A stretch of DNA of 18,014 nucleotides from SKNW01 sp050485865 (lineage in GTDB: Bacteria > Gemmatimonadota > Gemmatimonadetes > Longimicrobiales > Gaopeijiaceae): positions 1 through 18,014 of the forward strand of contig JBJHCE010000055.1 of the NCBI GenBank assembly GCA_050485865.1. Direction: 5' to 3'. How positions within the stretch are numbered: position 1 is the first letter of the stretch; each line of letters starts with the position of its first letter. Positions 1 through 7,572 of the stretch are shown here, piece after piece. The notes under the pieces are model-generated. The model worked only from the letters and a program-made list of their open reading frames with translations. It had not been told where the DNA came from and did no database searches. A program made the position numbers and the translations under genes.

Positions 1-831
1 CTGGAGACCCGGGTCATTCCCTGCGACGAGGTCCTCCTCGCCATTGGCCAGGAGACGGCCTTCCCCTGGATCGAGCGGGACATCGGGATCGACTTCAACC
101 GCCAGGACATGCCCGAGGTGGACCGCATCACCTTCGAGTCGACCCGTCCCGGGGTCTTCTTCGGGGGGGATGCGGCGTGGGGGCCCGAGAACATCATCTG
201 GGCGGTGGAGCACGGGCACCAGGCGGCGATCTCCATCGACCTCCACTGCCAGGGCCGCTCCGTGCGGGAGCGGCCGCCCCGGGGGCAGAACCTCGTGAGC
301 GTGAAGATGGGGCTCCACGAGTGGAGCTACTCGAACGCCTACGACGAGGCCCGGCGGGCGGAGATGCGTCACGCCGACCTGGCGGAGCGCCTGGCCTCGA
401 TGGAGGTGGAGGCGGAGCTGGGGTTCGACCTGGAGCGGGCCTGCCGCGAGGCGGAGCGGTGCCTCAACTGCGACATCCAGACGCACTTCACCGGCCCGCT
501 CTGCATCGAGTGCGACGCCTGCATCGATGTCTGTCCCCTGGACTGCCTCACGATCACCGCGCACGGCGAGGAGCATGAGCTCCGGGGGCGCCTCACCGCC
601 CCGGCGCTGAACCTCGAGCAGCCCCTCTTCGTGTCGGGCGGGCTCCCCCACACGGGACGGGTCATGGTGAAGGACGAGGACCTCTGCATCCACTGCGGGC
701 TCTGCGCCGAGCGGTGCCCCACGGCGGCCTGGGACATGCGGAAATCGGAACTCCTCGTTCCCCTCGCGGGGCTCGCCGCCGGGGAGCGCCACCCGGACCG
801 CCAGGGGCAGGGTCAGGGGGTCGCCCGGTGA
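1..831 (+). CDS. GltD-like FAD/NAD(P) oxidoreductase with C-terminal 2x[4Fe-4S] ferredoxin domain (5' truncated)
   Basis: Reading frame 1 is open from the left edge to TGA at 829-831, so only the last 276 residues are present. The first ~75 visible residues are the end of a glutamate-synthase-small-subunit-type flavoprotein: a VLLAIGQET strand is followed by the FAD-binding motif FFGGDAAWGPENIIWAVEHG. After a linker comes a CLNC pair (visible residues 154 and 157). Two classic CxxCxxCxxxCP motifs follow, at visible Cys 168/171/174/178 and 229/232/235/239, and each should hold one [4Fe-4S] cluster. The stop overlaps the GTG start of the next gene (GTGA, 828-831), so it is probably translated together with the 2-oxoacid oxidoreductase alpha and beta genes. 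I infer that it passes electrons between those subunits and NAD(P)(H) or ferredoxin. The NAD(P) Rossmann core lies outside the window, so cofactor preference cannot be read. Confidence 0.85.
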   Translation: METRVIPCDEVLLAIGQETAFPWIERDIGIDFNRQDMPEVDRITFESTRPGVFFGGDAAWGPENIIWAVEHGHQAAISIDLHCQGRSVRERPPRGQNLVSVKMGLHEWSYSNAYDEARRAEMRHADLAERLASMEVEAELGFDLERACREAERCLNCDIQTHFTGPLCIECDACIDVCPLDCLTITAHGEEHELRGRLTAPALNLEQPLFVSGGLPHTGRVMVKDEDLCIHCGLCAERCPTAAWDMRKSELLVPLAGLAAGERHPDRQGQGQGVAR

Positions 832-2624
832 GCGGGGTGAACGACTTCGCCTTCAAGATGGCCACGGTGAACGGCACCGGGTCGGCGAGCGCGAACGGCC
901 TCCTGATGAAGGCGATCTTCCGGATGGGGGTGCCGGTGTCGGGGAAGAACCTCTTTCCGTCGAACATCCAGGGGCTCCCCACCTGGTACGAGATCCGGGT
1001 GAGCGGCCGGGGACACACCGCCCGGCGGGCCGAGTTCGACCTCATGGTGGCCATGAACCCGGCCACCTACGCCCAGGACGTGGCCGAGGTCAGGAGCGGC
1101 GGATGGGTGCTCCACGACGGAAGCTGGCCCCTCCCCCCTGCGCTCCTGAGGGAGGATGTGACCTTCTTCGGCGTTCCCCTGGCCCGGATGCTCGCCGAGC
1201 GCTTCGAGGCGCCCCGGTCGCGGGTGCTTCTCAGGAACGTGGGGTACGCCGGGGTCCTGGCCGGACTCCTGGGGCTGGACATGGCGATCATCGAGGAGCT
1301 CCTCACCGAGACGTACGGGCGGAAGAAGGCGCTCCTCGATGCGAACTTCGAGGTGGTGCGGATGGGGCGGGACCATGCCCTCGAGCACTTCGACTGCCCC
1401 CTTCCCATCCGGCTGGAGCCCATGGACGGGACCCGGGGGCAGGTCATCATCGACGGGAATTCCGCCGCGGCCCTCGGGTGTGTCTACGCCGGGGCCACGG
1501 TGGCGGCCTGGTACCCCATCACCCCCTCCACCTCCATGGTGGACGCCTTCTCCACCTTCTGCGAGACGATGCGGAAGGACCCGGAGACGGGGAAAAGCCG
1601 GGTCGCGATCCTCCAGGCGGAAGACGAGCTCTCCGCGGTGGGGATGGTCATTGGCGCCTCGTGGGTGGGGGGGCGGGCCTTCACCGCCACGAGCGGGCCC
1701 GGGATCTCCCTCATGAGCGAGTTCATCGGGCTCGCGTACTACGCCGAGATCCCCGCGGTGATCTTCGACATCCAGCGCACCGGGCCCTCCACCGGGATGC
1801 CCACCCGGACGCAGCAGGGCGACCTGATGCTTGCCGCCTACGCCTCCCACGGTGACACGAAGCACATCGTGCTCTTTCCCTCCGACCCCCGGGAGTGCTT
1901 CGAGATGGCGGTGCTGGCCTTCGACCTGGCCGAACGGTACCAGACGCCGGTCTTCGTCCTCTCCGACCTGGACATCGGGATGAACGACTGGGCGGTGCCC
2001 GAGTTCTCCTGGGACGATGCGTGGCGCCCGGACCGGGGGAAGGTGCTCTCGGCGGAGCAGCTCGAGGGCATGGAGCGCTTCCACCGCTACCTGGACGTGG
2101 ACGGCGACGGGATCGCCGCCCGCACCCTCCCCGGGACCCATCCGAAGGGGGCCTTCTTCACCCGGGGGTCGGGGCACGACCGCTTCGGCCGGTACACCGA
2201 GGACGCGGCGGCCTACACCGAGGTGATGGAACGCCTGGCCCGGAAGGTGAACGGGGCCCGCGAGCGGATCCCCGCCGCCGAGGTCGAGGCCACCGGGGCG
2301 CGGCTCGGGATCGTGACCCTCGGGGGGTGCCGGGGGGCGGTCCTCGAGGCGCGCGACCTCCTGCGGGACGAGGGGATCGACCTGGACGTGCTCCGGGTCC
2401 GGGGCTTCCCCTTCGGCCCCGAGGTCGGGGCCTTCCTCGAGGCCCATGACCCGGTCCTCGTGGTGGAGCAGAACCGGGACCGGCAGCTCCTTTCCCTCCT
2501 CGTGCTCGAGTGCGGAGTCCCCCGGGAGAAGCTCGTGCCCATGGGCAGCTTCGGGGGGATGCCCATGAGCGCCGCCGAGGTCGTGGCGGGGGTGCGGGGC
2601 GTCCTCGAGGCGAGGGCCGCATGA
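828..2624 (+). CDS. korA: 2-oxoacid:acceptor oxidoreductase, fused gamma-alpha subunit (probable KorA)
   Basis: This is the large subunit of a TPP/Fe-S 2-oxoacid (probably 2-oxoglutarate) oxidoreductase, 598 aa. The enzyme interconverts 2-oxoacid plus CoA with acyl-CoA plus CO2 in the cytoplasm. Residues ~10-190 form the gamma domain (NGTGSASANGLLMKAIFRMG, then FPSNIQGLPTWYEIRVSG). Residues ~205-440 form the alpha domain, with GNSAAALGC, AWYPITPSTSMVDAF, the core TATSGPGISLMSEFIGLA and IQRTGPSTGMPTRTQQGD. The last ~90 residues are the domain-II-like C terminus (VVEQNRD, GSFGGMPMSAAEV). I place the start at GTG 828, which overlaps the upstream stop (GTGA) and has a purine-rich AGGG stretch ahead of it; GTG 837 is an in-frame alternative. 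The beta subunit follows through an ATGA overlap. The gamma-alpha fusion is usual for KorA-type enzymes. Substrate choice between 2-oxoglutarate and another 2-oxoacid cannot be settled by eye. Confidence 0.9.
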   Translation: MSGVNDFAFKMATVNGTGSASANGLLMKAIFRMGVPVSGKNLFPSNIQGLPTWYEIRVSGRGHTARRAEFDLMVAMNPATYAQDVAEVRSGGWVLHDGSWPLPPALLREDVTFFGVPLARMLAERFEAPRSRVLLRNVGYAGVLAGLLGLDMAIIEELLTETYGRKKALLDANFEVVRMGRDHALEHFDCPLPIRLEPMDGTRGQVIIDGNSAAALGCVYAGATVAAWYPITPSTSMVDAFSTFCETMRKDPETGKSRVAILQAEDELSAVGMVIGASWVGGRAFTATSGPGISLMSEFIGLAYYAEIPAVIFDIQRTGPSTGMPTRTQQGDLMLAAYASHGDTKHIVLFPSDPRECFEMAVLAFDLAERYQTPVFVLSDLDIGMNDWAVPEFSWDDAWRPDRGKVLSAEQLEGMERFHRYLDVDGDGIAARTLPGTHPKGAFFTRGSGHDRFGRYTEDAAAYTEVMERLARKVNGARERIPAAEVEATGARLGIVTLGGCRGAVLEARDLLRDEGIDLDVLRVRGFPFGPEVGAFLEAHDPVLVVEQNRDRQLLSLLVLECGVPREKLVPMGSFGGMPMSAAEVVAGVRGVLEARAA

Positions 2625-3676
2625 GCCCCACCGCGAAGCCGAAAATCCGCCACCCGGGGCTTCCGCGGAATGCCCTGGGGCTCACCCGGCGGGACTACGA
2701 GGGGGCGCCCTCCACCCTCTGCGCCGGGTGCGGGCACGACTCCATCACTGCCGCCCTCATCGAGGCGGCGTGGCAGCTCGACCTCGAGCCCCACCGGGTG
2801 GCGAAGCTCTCCGGGATCGGCTGTTCTTCCAAGACCCCCACCTACTTCATGGGGGACGCCCACGGCTTCAACTCGGTCCACGGGAGGATGCCCTCCATCG
2901 CCTCCGGGGCGAAGGCGGCGAACCCGGCCCTCACCCTCATCGGGGTCTCCGGCGACGGCGACTCCCTGGCCATCGGGCTCGGGCAGCTCTCCCACGCGAT
3001 CCGCCGGAACGTGGACATGCTGTACCTGCTGGAGAACAACGGGGTCTACGGCCTCACGAAGGGGCAGTTTTCCGCCTCCGCCGACCTGGGAAGCCGGACG
3101 AAGCGGGGGGCGGTGAACCGGCAGGAGCCCATCGACCCGGTGCTCCTGGCCCTCACCCTGGGGGCCACCTTCGTGGCCCGGAGCTTCTCCGGCGACAAGG
3201 CCCAGCTCGTGCCCATCCTGAAGGCGGCGATCCGCCACCGGGGCTTCGCCCTCGTGGACGTGATCTCGCCCTGCGTGGCCTTCAACGACCACGAGGGCTC
3301 GACCAAGAGCTACCGGTACACCCGCGACCACCTGGACGAGGCGGTGGCGGTGGACCTGGTGCTTCCCATGGCCGAGATCACCACTTCGTACGGGCCCGGA
3401 TCGGCGCGCACCGTCCGGCTCCACGACGGAAGCACGGTCCGCTTCCGGAAGATCCCCGAGGACTACGACCCGGGAGACCGCGACCAGGTTCTCGCCTGGA
3501 TCCGGGCGCGGCAGCGGGAGGGGGAGATTCCCACCGGGCTCCTCTACCTCAGGACCGACGCTCCGGACATGCAGGAGCTCCTGGACACGGTGGCGACCCC
3601 CCTGGTGGAGCTTCCCTTCGAGGCGCTCTGCCCCGGAAAGGACGTGCTCGCGGAGGTGATGCGCGGGTTCCGGTGA
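2621..3676 (+). CDS. korB: 2-oxoacid:acceptor oxidoreductase, beta subunit (probable KorB)
   Basis: This is the TPP-binding small subunit, 351 aa, typical length for the family. Conserved features in order: LCAGCGHDS with Cys34 and Cys37; GIGCSSK with Cys68; the TPP/Mg motif GDGD at residues 111-114, closing at ENN (138-140) and GVYGLTKGQ; and VISPC with Cys218. Cys34, 37, 68 and 218 match the four ligands of the proximal [4Fe-4S] cluster in this family. The start ATG 2621 overlaps the alpha-subunit stop (ATGA, 2621-2624), so subunit synthesis is coupled. It completes a three-gene cluster with the GltD-like flavoprotein and KorA. I see no convincing terminator after the stop; the next gene begins 132 nt downstream and has its own ribosome site. 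Confidence 0.92.
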   Translation: MSPTAKPKIRHPGLPRNALGLTRRDYEGAPSTLCAGCGHDSITAALIEAAWQLDLEPHRVAKLSGIGCSSKTPTYFMGDAHGFNSVHGRMPSIASGAKAANPALTLIGVSGDGDSLAIGLGQLSHAIRRNVDMLYLLENNGVYGLTKGQFSASADLGSRTKRGAVNRQEPIDPVLLALTLGATFVARSFSGDKAQLVPILKAAIRHRGFALVDVISPCVAFNDHEGSTKSYRYTRDHLDEAVAVDLVLPMAEITTSYGPGSARTVRLHDGSTVRFRKIPEDYDPGDRDQVLAWIRARQREGEIPTGLLYLRTDAPDMQELLDTVATPLVELPFEALCPGKDVLAEVMRGFR

Positions 3677-3808
3677 GGGGGCCGGATTCGGGCGGTTGTC
3701 GCTGAATCGTGACATCAATGACCACGAGCGGTGACCCGGGCTGGATAGCGTGGAGGGCCTCCTTGCGGCACCTCGGCCGCAACCGCGCGATTCCCTTCCG
3801 GAGTTTCC
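3677..3808 (+). other. Intergenic leader upstream of the TonB-dependent receptor, with a small hairpin
   Basis: The 132-nt gap between korB and the receptor gene has no convincing ORF and no clear sigma-70 hexamer pair. It holds one tidy hairpin: TTGCGGC (3763-3769) pairs with GCCGCAA (3776-3782) around a 6-nt loop. This lies about 26 nt upstream of the receptor ATG, so it would sit in the 5' leader. GGAG at 3800-3803 is the likely ribosome-binding site, 5 nt before ATG. Whether the hairpin regulates anything is unknown. Confidence 0.35.
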
Positions 3809-6592
3809 ATGCGAATCCACCAGCGTTCGCTCCTTTCGGCGTTGCCGGCACTGTTCGCCGCACTGGCCTGTGCCCTCCCCGCTTCGGCCCAGACCGGCAC
3901 GGTCGCGGGTCAGGTTCTTGACGATCGATCCGGTCTCGTGCTCCCTGGAGCGTTCGTGACGGTGGAAGCGTCGTCCCGGGCGGTCCTGAGTGACCGGGCC
4001 GGCCGCTTCACCCTGGTCAACCTTCCCGCCGGCGCCCAGGTCGTGGTCGTGCGCTACATGGGGTACGCCGAGGCCCGCCAGGCCGTGACGGTCCCATCCG
4101 GAGGCTCGGCGACCCTGACCTTCCGACTCATTCCGGAAGCGGTGGCCGTGGCCGGAATCGACGTGGTCGGGACCCGCGACGGGCAGGCTCGGGCGCTCCA
4201 GCAGCAGCGCTCCGCCCCGAACATCACGAACGTCGTGGCCGCCGACCAGATCGGCCGCTTCCCCGACGCCAACATCGGCGACGCCATGAAGCGGATACCT
4301 GGAATCGCGATGACCGTGGACCAGGGTGAGGCCCGCTTCGGGCTGATCCGGGGCACGGAACCCCGGCTCAACTCCGTCACCCTGAACGGTGAGCGGGTTC
4401 CCTCCGCCGAGGGGCAGGTTCGCGAGGTCCAGCTCGACCTGGTCCCCGCCGACATGGTCCAGTCCATCGAGGTCAACAAGGCGGTGACGCCCGACATGGA
4501 TGCCGATGCCATCGGCGCCTCGGTGAACATCGTGACCCGGCAGGACCCCCCGGGGCGGCGCATCTCCGCCACGCTGGGGAGCGGGTACAACGCCCTCTCC
4601 GAGCGCGGCATGGTCCTGGGCAGCTTCATGTACGGGAACCGTTTTGCCGACAACCGGCTGGGGGTCGTGGTCTCCGCCTCCGCATTCAACCATCACCTGG
4701 GGTCGGACAACATCGAGGCGGTGTGGGACGAGGGGTCCGGCGGACGTGCCTTCATCGAAGAGATGGATCTTCGGCGCTACGACGTGCAGCGCCTGCGGCG
4801 CTCCGTTTCCGGATCGCTGGACTACCGGCTTTCGGATGTCTCCTCGATCCACTTCCGCGCCATGTACAACCACCGCGACGACTGGGAAAACCGATGGCGG
4901 CTCCGGTACGTCCTGAACGAGCCCGATGCCAGTGGGATCACCACCGGTGCCGTGCGGCGCCAGACGAAGGGCGGTGGCCCCGGGGTCAGGTATACGCGCC
5001 TCGAGGACCAGCGGGTGCTGAGCCTCCAGACCGGGGGGGAGCATCTCCTGGCCGAGCGGCTGGGCATCTCCTGGTCGGCCGGTTACGGCCGGGCCTCGGA
5101 GGACCGGCCCGATGAACGCTACGTGGAGTGGCAGGCCTCCAACGTGAGCATCCGGGAGGACATCTCCAACCCGAACAGGCCGGTCTTCACCCCGGTGAAC
5201 GGGGAGATCGACCCCGGGAGCTTCAATTTCCGCCGGATCGAGTACCTGAACCTTTTCACCGAGGAGCAGGACGTCACCGCGCGACTCGATTTCTCCCTTC
5301 CCTTCGCGGCCGATGCCGGGAACAGCGAGGTCCGGTTCGGGGCTCGCCTGCGGAACAAGTCCAAGCTCCGTGACGACGAGTTCTTCCGGGCCATTCCCCT
5401 CGACGGGTCCCTCCCGAACCTCGGGTCCACCACCACCGATGACTATACCCGTCCGCACCTCGCTGGGGAGGCGTACAGGTACGGAGTCTTCACGCGGCCC
5501 GACGTGCTCGGAGACCTGGACCTGCTGAACGGGGCCCGATTCCGGCTCCAGGACCGACCCGACGAGTATGCCGCCGGGAACTACGATGCGTCCGAGTCGA
5601 TCCAGGCCGGATACCTGCTTTGGGACCGGACGTTCGGAAGCGGCCTCGGGATCATTGCCGGCGTACGCGTGGAGCGGACGGGCATCGACTACGCGGGGTT
5701 CGAGTTCGACGAGGATGCGGGCGACGTTCGCCCCACCCCGGCGCAGTCCGACTCCTACGTCAACGTTCTTCCGGGCCTCCACCTTCGCTATGAACTGGCC
5801 AGTGGAACGCTCCTGCGGGGCGCCTGGACCCACACCATCGCCCGGCCCAACTACTACGATCTCGTTCCGTACCGGATCATCTCCAGCGAGAACCTGACCC
5901 TGGGGACGGGGAACCCCGACCTCGACGCCACCACCTCCATGAACTTCGACCTCATGGTGGAACGTTACTTCCAGGGGGTGGGGTTCGTCTCGGCGGGTGC
6001 GTTCTACAAGGACATCAACGACTTCATCTTCACCTACACGCGGCGCAACGCGGTGGACCCGGTCACGGGTCAGACCTTCAACCGGATCACCCAGCCGCTC
6101 AACGGTGGAAGCGCCGACCTCTTCGGGCTGGAGGTGGCCTTCCAGCGCCAGCTCGACTTCCTCCCCGGGGCCCTGGCCGGCCTGGGCCTCTACACGAACT
6201 ACACCTTCACCGACTCCAGCGTGAAGGGGCTCGGGATCGAGGGGCGCGAGGCCGACGAGCTGGCGCTTCCCGGATCGGCGAAGCATACGGCCAACCTGTC
6301 GCTCTCCTACGACTACGGGCGACTCGGGCTCCGCGGCTCCGTCAACCATGCCTCGGATTTCATCGATCCCGGGGCGATCGGCGAATCGGCCTTCTTCGAC
6401 CGGCACTACGACCGCCAGACCAACGTGGACCTGAACGGCTCGCTGCTCCTTTCCGACCAGTTCCGGTTCTTCTTCGAGGCCAACAACCTCACGAACCAGC
6501 CGCTCCGCTACTACCAGGGGATCCGGGACCGGATGATGCAGGAGGAGTTCTACAACTGGCGTCTCACCGCCGGGTTCAAGTTCGACCTCTGA
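3809..6592 (+). CDS. TonB-dependent outer-membrane receptor (Caulobacter-type) with N-terminal carboxypeptidase-regulatory-like domain
   Basis: This 927-aa protein is a gated outer-membrane beta-barrel transporter powered by TonB-ExbBD. A signal peptide is clear: basic MRIHQR, hydrophobic core, and ASA|Q cleavage after about residue 27. Residues ~30-108 form a beta-sandwich carboxypeptidase-D-regulatory-like domain (GTVAGQVLDD, AGRFTLVNLPAG, VVVRYMGY). A TonB-box-like GIDVVGTR (117-124) precedes the plug domain (~135-245), which includes IGRFPDANIGDAMKRIPGI, RGTEPRLNSVTLNGERVP and SIEVNKAVTPDMDADAIGAS. This plug is typical of the Caulobacter-type family. The rest is the barrel, ending with FFEANNLTNQPLRYYQG and a final aromatic strand (LTAGFKFDL). 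ATG 3809 has GGAG 5 nt upstream. It looks monocistronic: it has its own leader, a strong terminator, and no SusD-like partner. The ligand cannot be predicted. Confidence 0.93.
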   Translation: MRIHQRSLLSALPALFAALACALPASAQTGTVAGQVLDDRSGLVLPGAFVTVEASSRAVLSDRAGRFTLVNLPAGAQVVVVRYMGYAEARQAVTVPSGGSATLTFRLIPEAVAVAGIDVVGTRDGQARALQQQRSAPNITNVVAADQIGRFPDANIGDAMKRIPGIAMTVDQGEARFGLIRGTEPRLNSVTLNGERVPSAEGQVREVQLDLVPADMVQSIEVNKAVTPDMDADAIGASVNIVTRQDPPGRRISATLGSGYNALSERGMVLGSFMYGNRFADNRLGVVVSASAFNHHLGSDNIEAVWDEGSGGRAFIEEMDLRRYDVQRLRRSVSGSLDYRLSDVSSIHFRAMYNHRDDWENRWRLRYVLNEPDASGITTGAVRRQTKGGGPGVRYTRLEDQRVLSLQTGGEHLLAERLGISWSAGYGRASEDRPDERYVEWQASNVSIREDISNPNRPVFTPVNGEIDPGSFNFRRIEYLNLFTEEQDVTARLDFSLPFAADAGNSEVRFGARLRNKSKLRDDEFFRAIPLDGSLPNLGSTTTDDYTRPHLAGEAYRYGVFTRPDVLGDLDLLNGARFRLQDRPDEYAAGNYDASESIQAGYLLWDRTFGSGLGIIAGVRVERTGIDYAGFEFDEDAGDVRPTPAQSDSYVNVLPGLHLRYELASGTLLRGAWTHTIARPNYYDLVPYRIISSENLTLGTGNPDLDATTSMNFDLMVERYFQGVGFVSAGAFYKDINDFIFTYTRRNAVDPVTGQTFNRITQPLNGGSADLFGLEVAFQRQLDFLPGALAGLGLYTNYTFTDSSVKGLGIEGREADELALPGSAKHTANLSLSYDYGRLGLRGSVNHASDFIDPGAIGESAFFDRHYDRQTNVDLNGSLLLSDQFRFFFEANNLTNQPLRYYQGIRDRMMQEEFYNWRLTAGFKFDL

Positions 6593-6610
6593 TCCGGGAC
6601 CCGCGAAGCG

Positions 6611-6652
6611 CGGCGGGGGAGGGGGCATCGCGCCCCCTCCCCCGCCGTTTTT
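6611..6652 (+). terminator. Strong intrinsic terminator after the TonB-dependent receptor gene
   Basis: A perfect 16-bp GC-rich stem (6611-6626 paired with 6632-6647) closes a 5-nt loop and is followed at once by TTTTT (6648-6652). It lies 19 nt after the receptor stop and a few bases from the 3' end of the convergent pyrophosphatase gene. The minus-strand reading of the same stem has no T-run after it, so as an intrinsic terminator it works for the + strand only. Confidence 0.9.
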
Positions 6653-6656
6653 CGGG

Positions 6657-7325
6657 TCAGGGAGTGGCGACGCGGGCGATGGCGGCCGCCACGAGGGCGC
6701 CGGCCGTTTCGGGGCCCTCCCACGGGCCGACCTCGACGGAGGCGGCCGGGCCGGGAAGCTCCTTGTATACCCGGAAGAACGCCTCGATCCGGTCCAGTTC
6801 GGCCATCGGCAGGTCCGAGGGTCCACGAACCCCGGTCCACGTCGGGTCGACCGTGTCCACCGGGACCGCCAGGATCTTGTCGTCCTGGGCGCCCCGGTCC
6901 ACCATGCGCAGCACCCCCACCGCCCGGACGCGGATCAGGGTACCCGGGGCGGGGGCCATGCGCGACAGGACGAGGACATCGAGTTCATCGCCGTCATCGG
7001 CAAGCGTACAGGGAAGGATCCCGTAGCTCGCCGGGTAGGCCATCGGCATGGCGAGGAACCGATCCACGATCATTCGGCCGGAATCCCGGTGCAGCTCGTA
7101 CTTCGTGGCTTCGCCGGCCGGAATCTCGATGAGCGCAAGGAGCTCGCCGGGTGCTGAAGCGGGTTGAGCGAGCCCCGCCAGCGCACCGGAACCGGGGCCG
7201 GGACCACCGGGGAAACAGTCCGGGTTCGGGTCCGCGACGCCGCGGGTTCCGATCGCGGCCCAGGCCATGGAGGCAGCGACGAGGAGCGCCGGGAGCACCA
7301 CCGGGGAACGAGATCGGATCGACAT
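6657..7325 (-). CDS. ppa: Family I inorganic pyrophosphatase with probable N-terminal signal peptide
   Basis: It hydrolyses diphosphate to two phosphates. The catalytic domain (~residues 60-210 of 222) retains the family I active-site set: E67, K75, E77, R89, Y101, the signature DGDELDV (D111, D113, D116), D143, D148, K150 and the Y187-K188 pair. These correspond to E. coli Ppa E20, K29, E31, R43, Y55, D65/D67/D70, D97, D102, K104 and Y141-K142. Unlike the ~175-residue cytoplasmic enzymes, it carries ~60 extra N-terminal residues: MSIRSRS, a hydrophobic run through AASMAWAAIG, then a Pro/Gly-rich linker. This reads as a Sec signal or signal anchor, which would place the enzyme in the periplasm. 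I chose ATG at 7325 (complement) because it begins this signal; the frame stays open further upstream, but that extension looks non-coding. It is transcribed divergently from mutS and convergently with the receptor gene. Confidence 0.88.
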   Translation of the reverse strand: MSIRSRSPVVLPALLVAASMAWAAIGTRGVADPNPDCFPGGPGPGSGALAGLAQPASAPGELLALIEIPAGEATKYELHRDSGRMIVDRFLAMPMAYPASYGILPCTLADDGDELDVLVLSRMAPAPGTLIRVRAVGVLRMVDRGAQDDKILAVPVDTVDPTWTGVRGPSDLPMAELDRIEAFFRVYKELPGPAASVEVGPWEGPETAGALVAAAIARVATP

Positions 7326-7572
7326 GGCACCTGCGGGTTGGGGGGGGCGGCCAGCGGCGGGTCGGGTGTTCCCGCGACATCCCTGATCGTGGGCCCTTGA
7401 ACCGCGGTTGTACATCGCGTCCGAAAACGAAGGGGTCACGAATGCGTAACGAACGGGATCCGGGCCTCGAGGTTCCCGGTCCGCTCCGACCGACCCCCTC
7501 CCCTTCCCGGGCGATTGCGTCGCCAAGCCCCTGCCGTTGATCCCCCGGGCACGGACCGCGTACCTTCCGGCC
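7326..7572. promoter_or_regulatory. Divergent intergenic region between ppa (-) and mutS (+)
   Basis: These 247 nt must carry the promoters for both divergent genes. Two adjacent palindromes could be an operator: AACCGCGGTT (7400-7409) and TGTACA (7409-7414). A G8 tract (7339-7346, read as C8 on the ppa strand) lies in the ppa leader. No strong minus-strand sigma-70 hexamer pair is evident. The section is visibly less GC-rich around 7410-7455 than its flanks, which is usual for promoter DNA. Confidence 0.4.
7537..7566 (+). promoter_or_regulatory. Candidate mutS promoter, giving a leaderless or near-leaderless transcript
   Basis: A -35-like TTGATC (7537-7542) and a -10-like TACCTT (7561-7566) are separated by 18 nt. 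The mutS ATG starts only 6 nt after the -10-like element, where transcription would begin, and no Shine-Dalgarno sequence precedes it. The hexamers match the consensus only partly, so this is a suggestion based mostly on spacing. Confidence 0.4.

Noticed and set aside
3709..3921. A 70-residue + strand frame starting in the korB-receptor gap
   Set aside because: It overlaps the receptor start, has no good ribosome site and resembles no known protein; the gap is better explained as a leader.
2213..6826. A 1537-residue open frame on the minus strand spanning korA to the receptor terminator
   Set aside because: It is antisense to three well-supported genes; its composition (Pro, Gly, Arg, Val rich) and lack of motifs are what very GC-rich coding DNA gives on the opposite strand.
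7537..7572. TTG at 7537 as the mutS start
   Set aside because: No ribosome site precedes it; the added 12 residues are not family-like, and ATG 7573 gives the expected position for the FYE motif.
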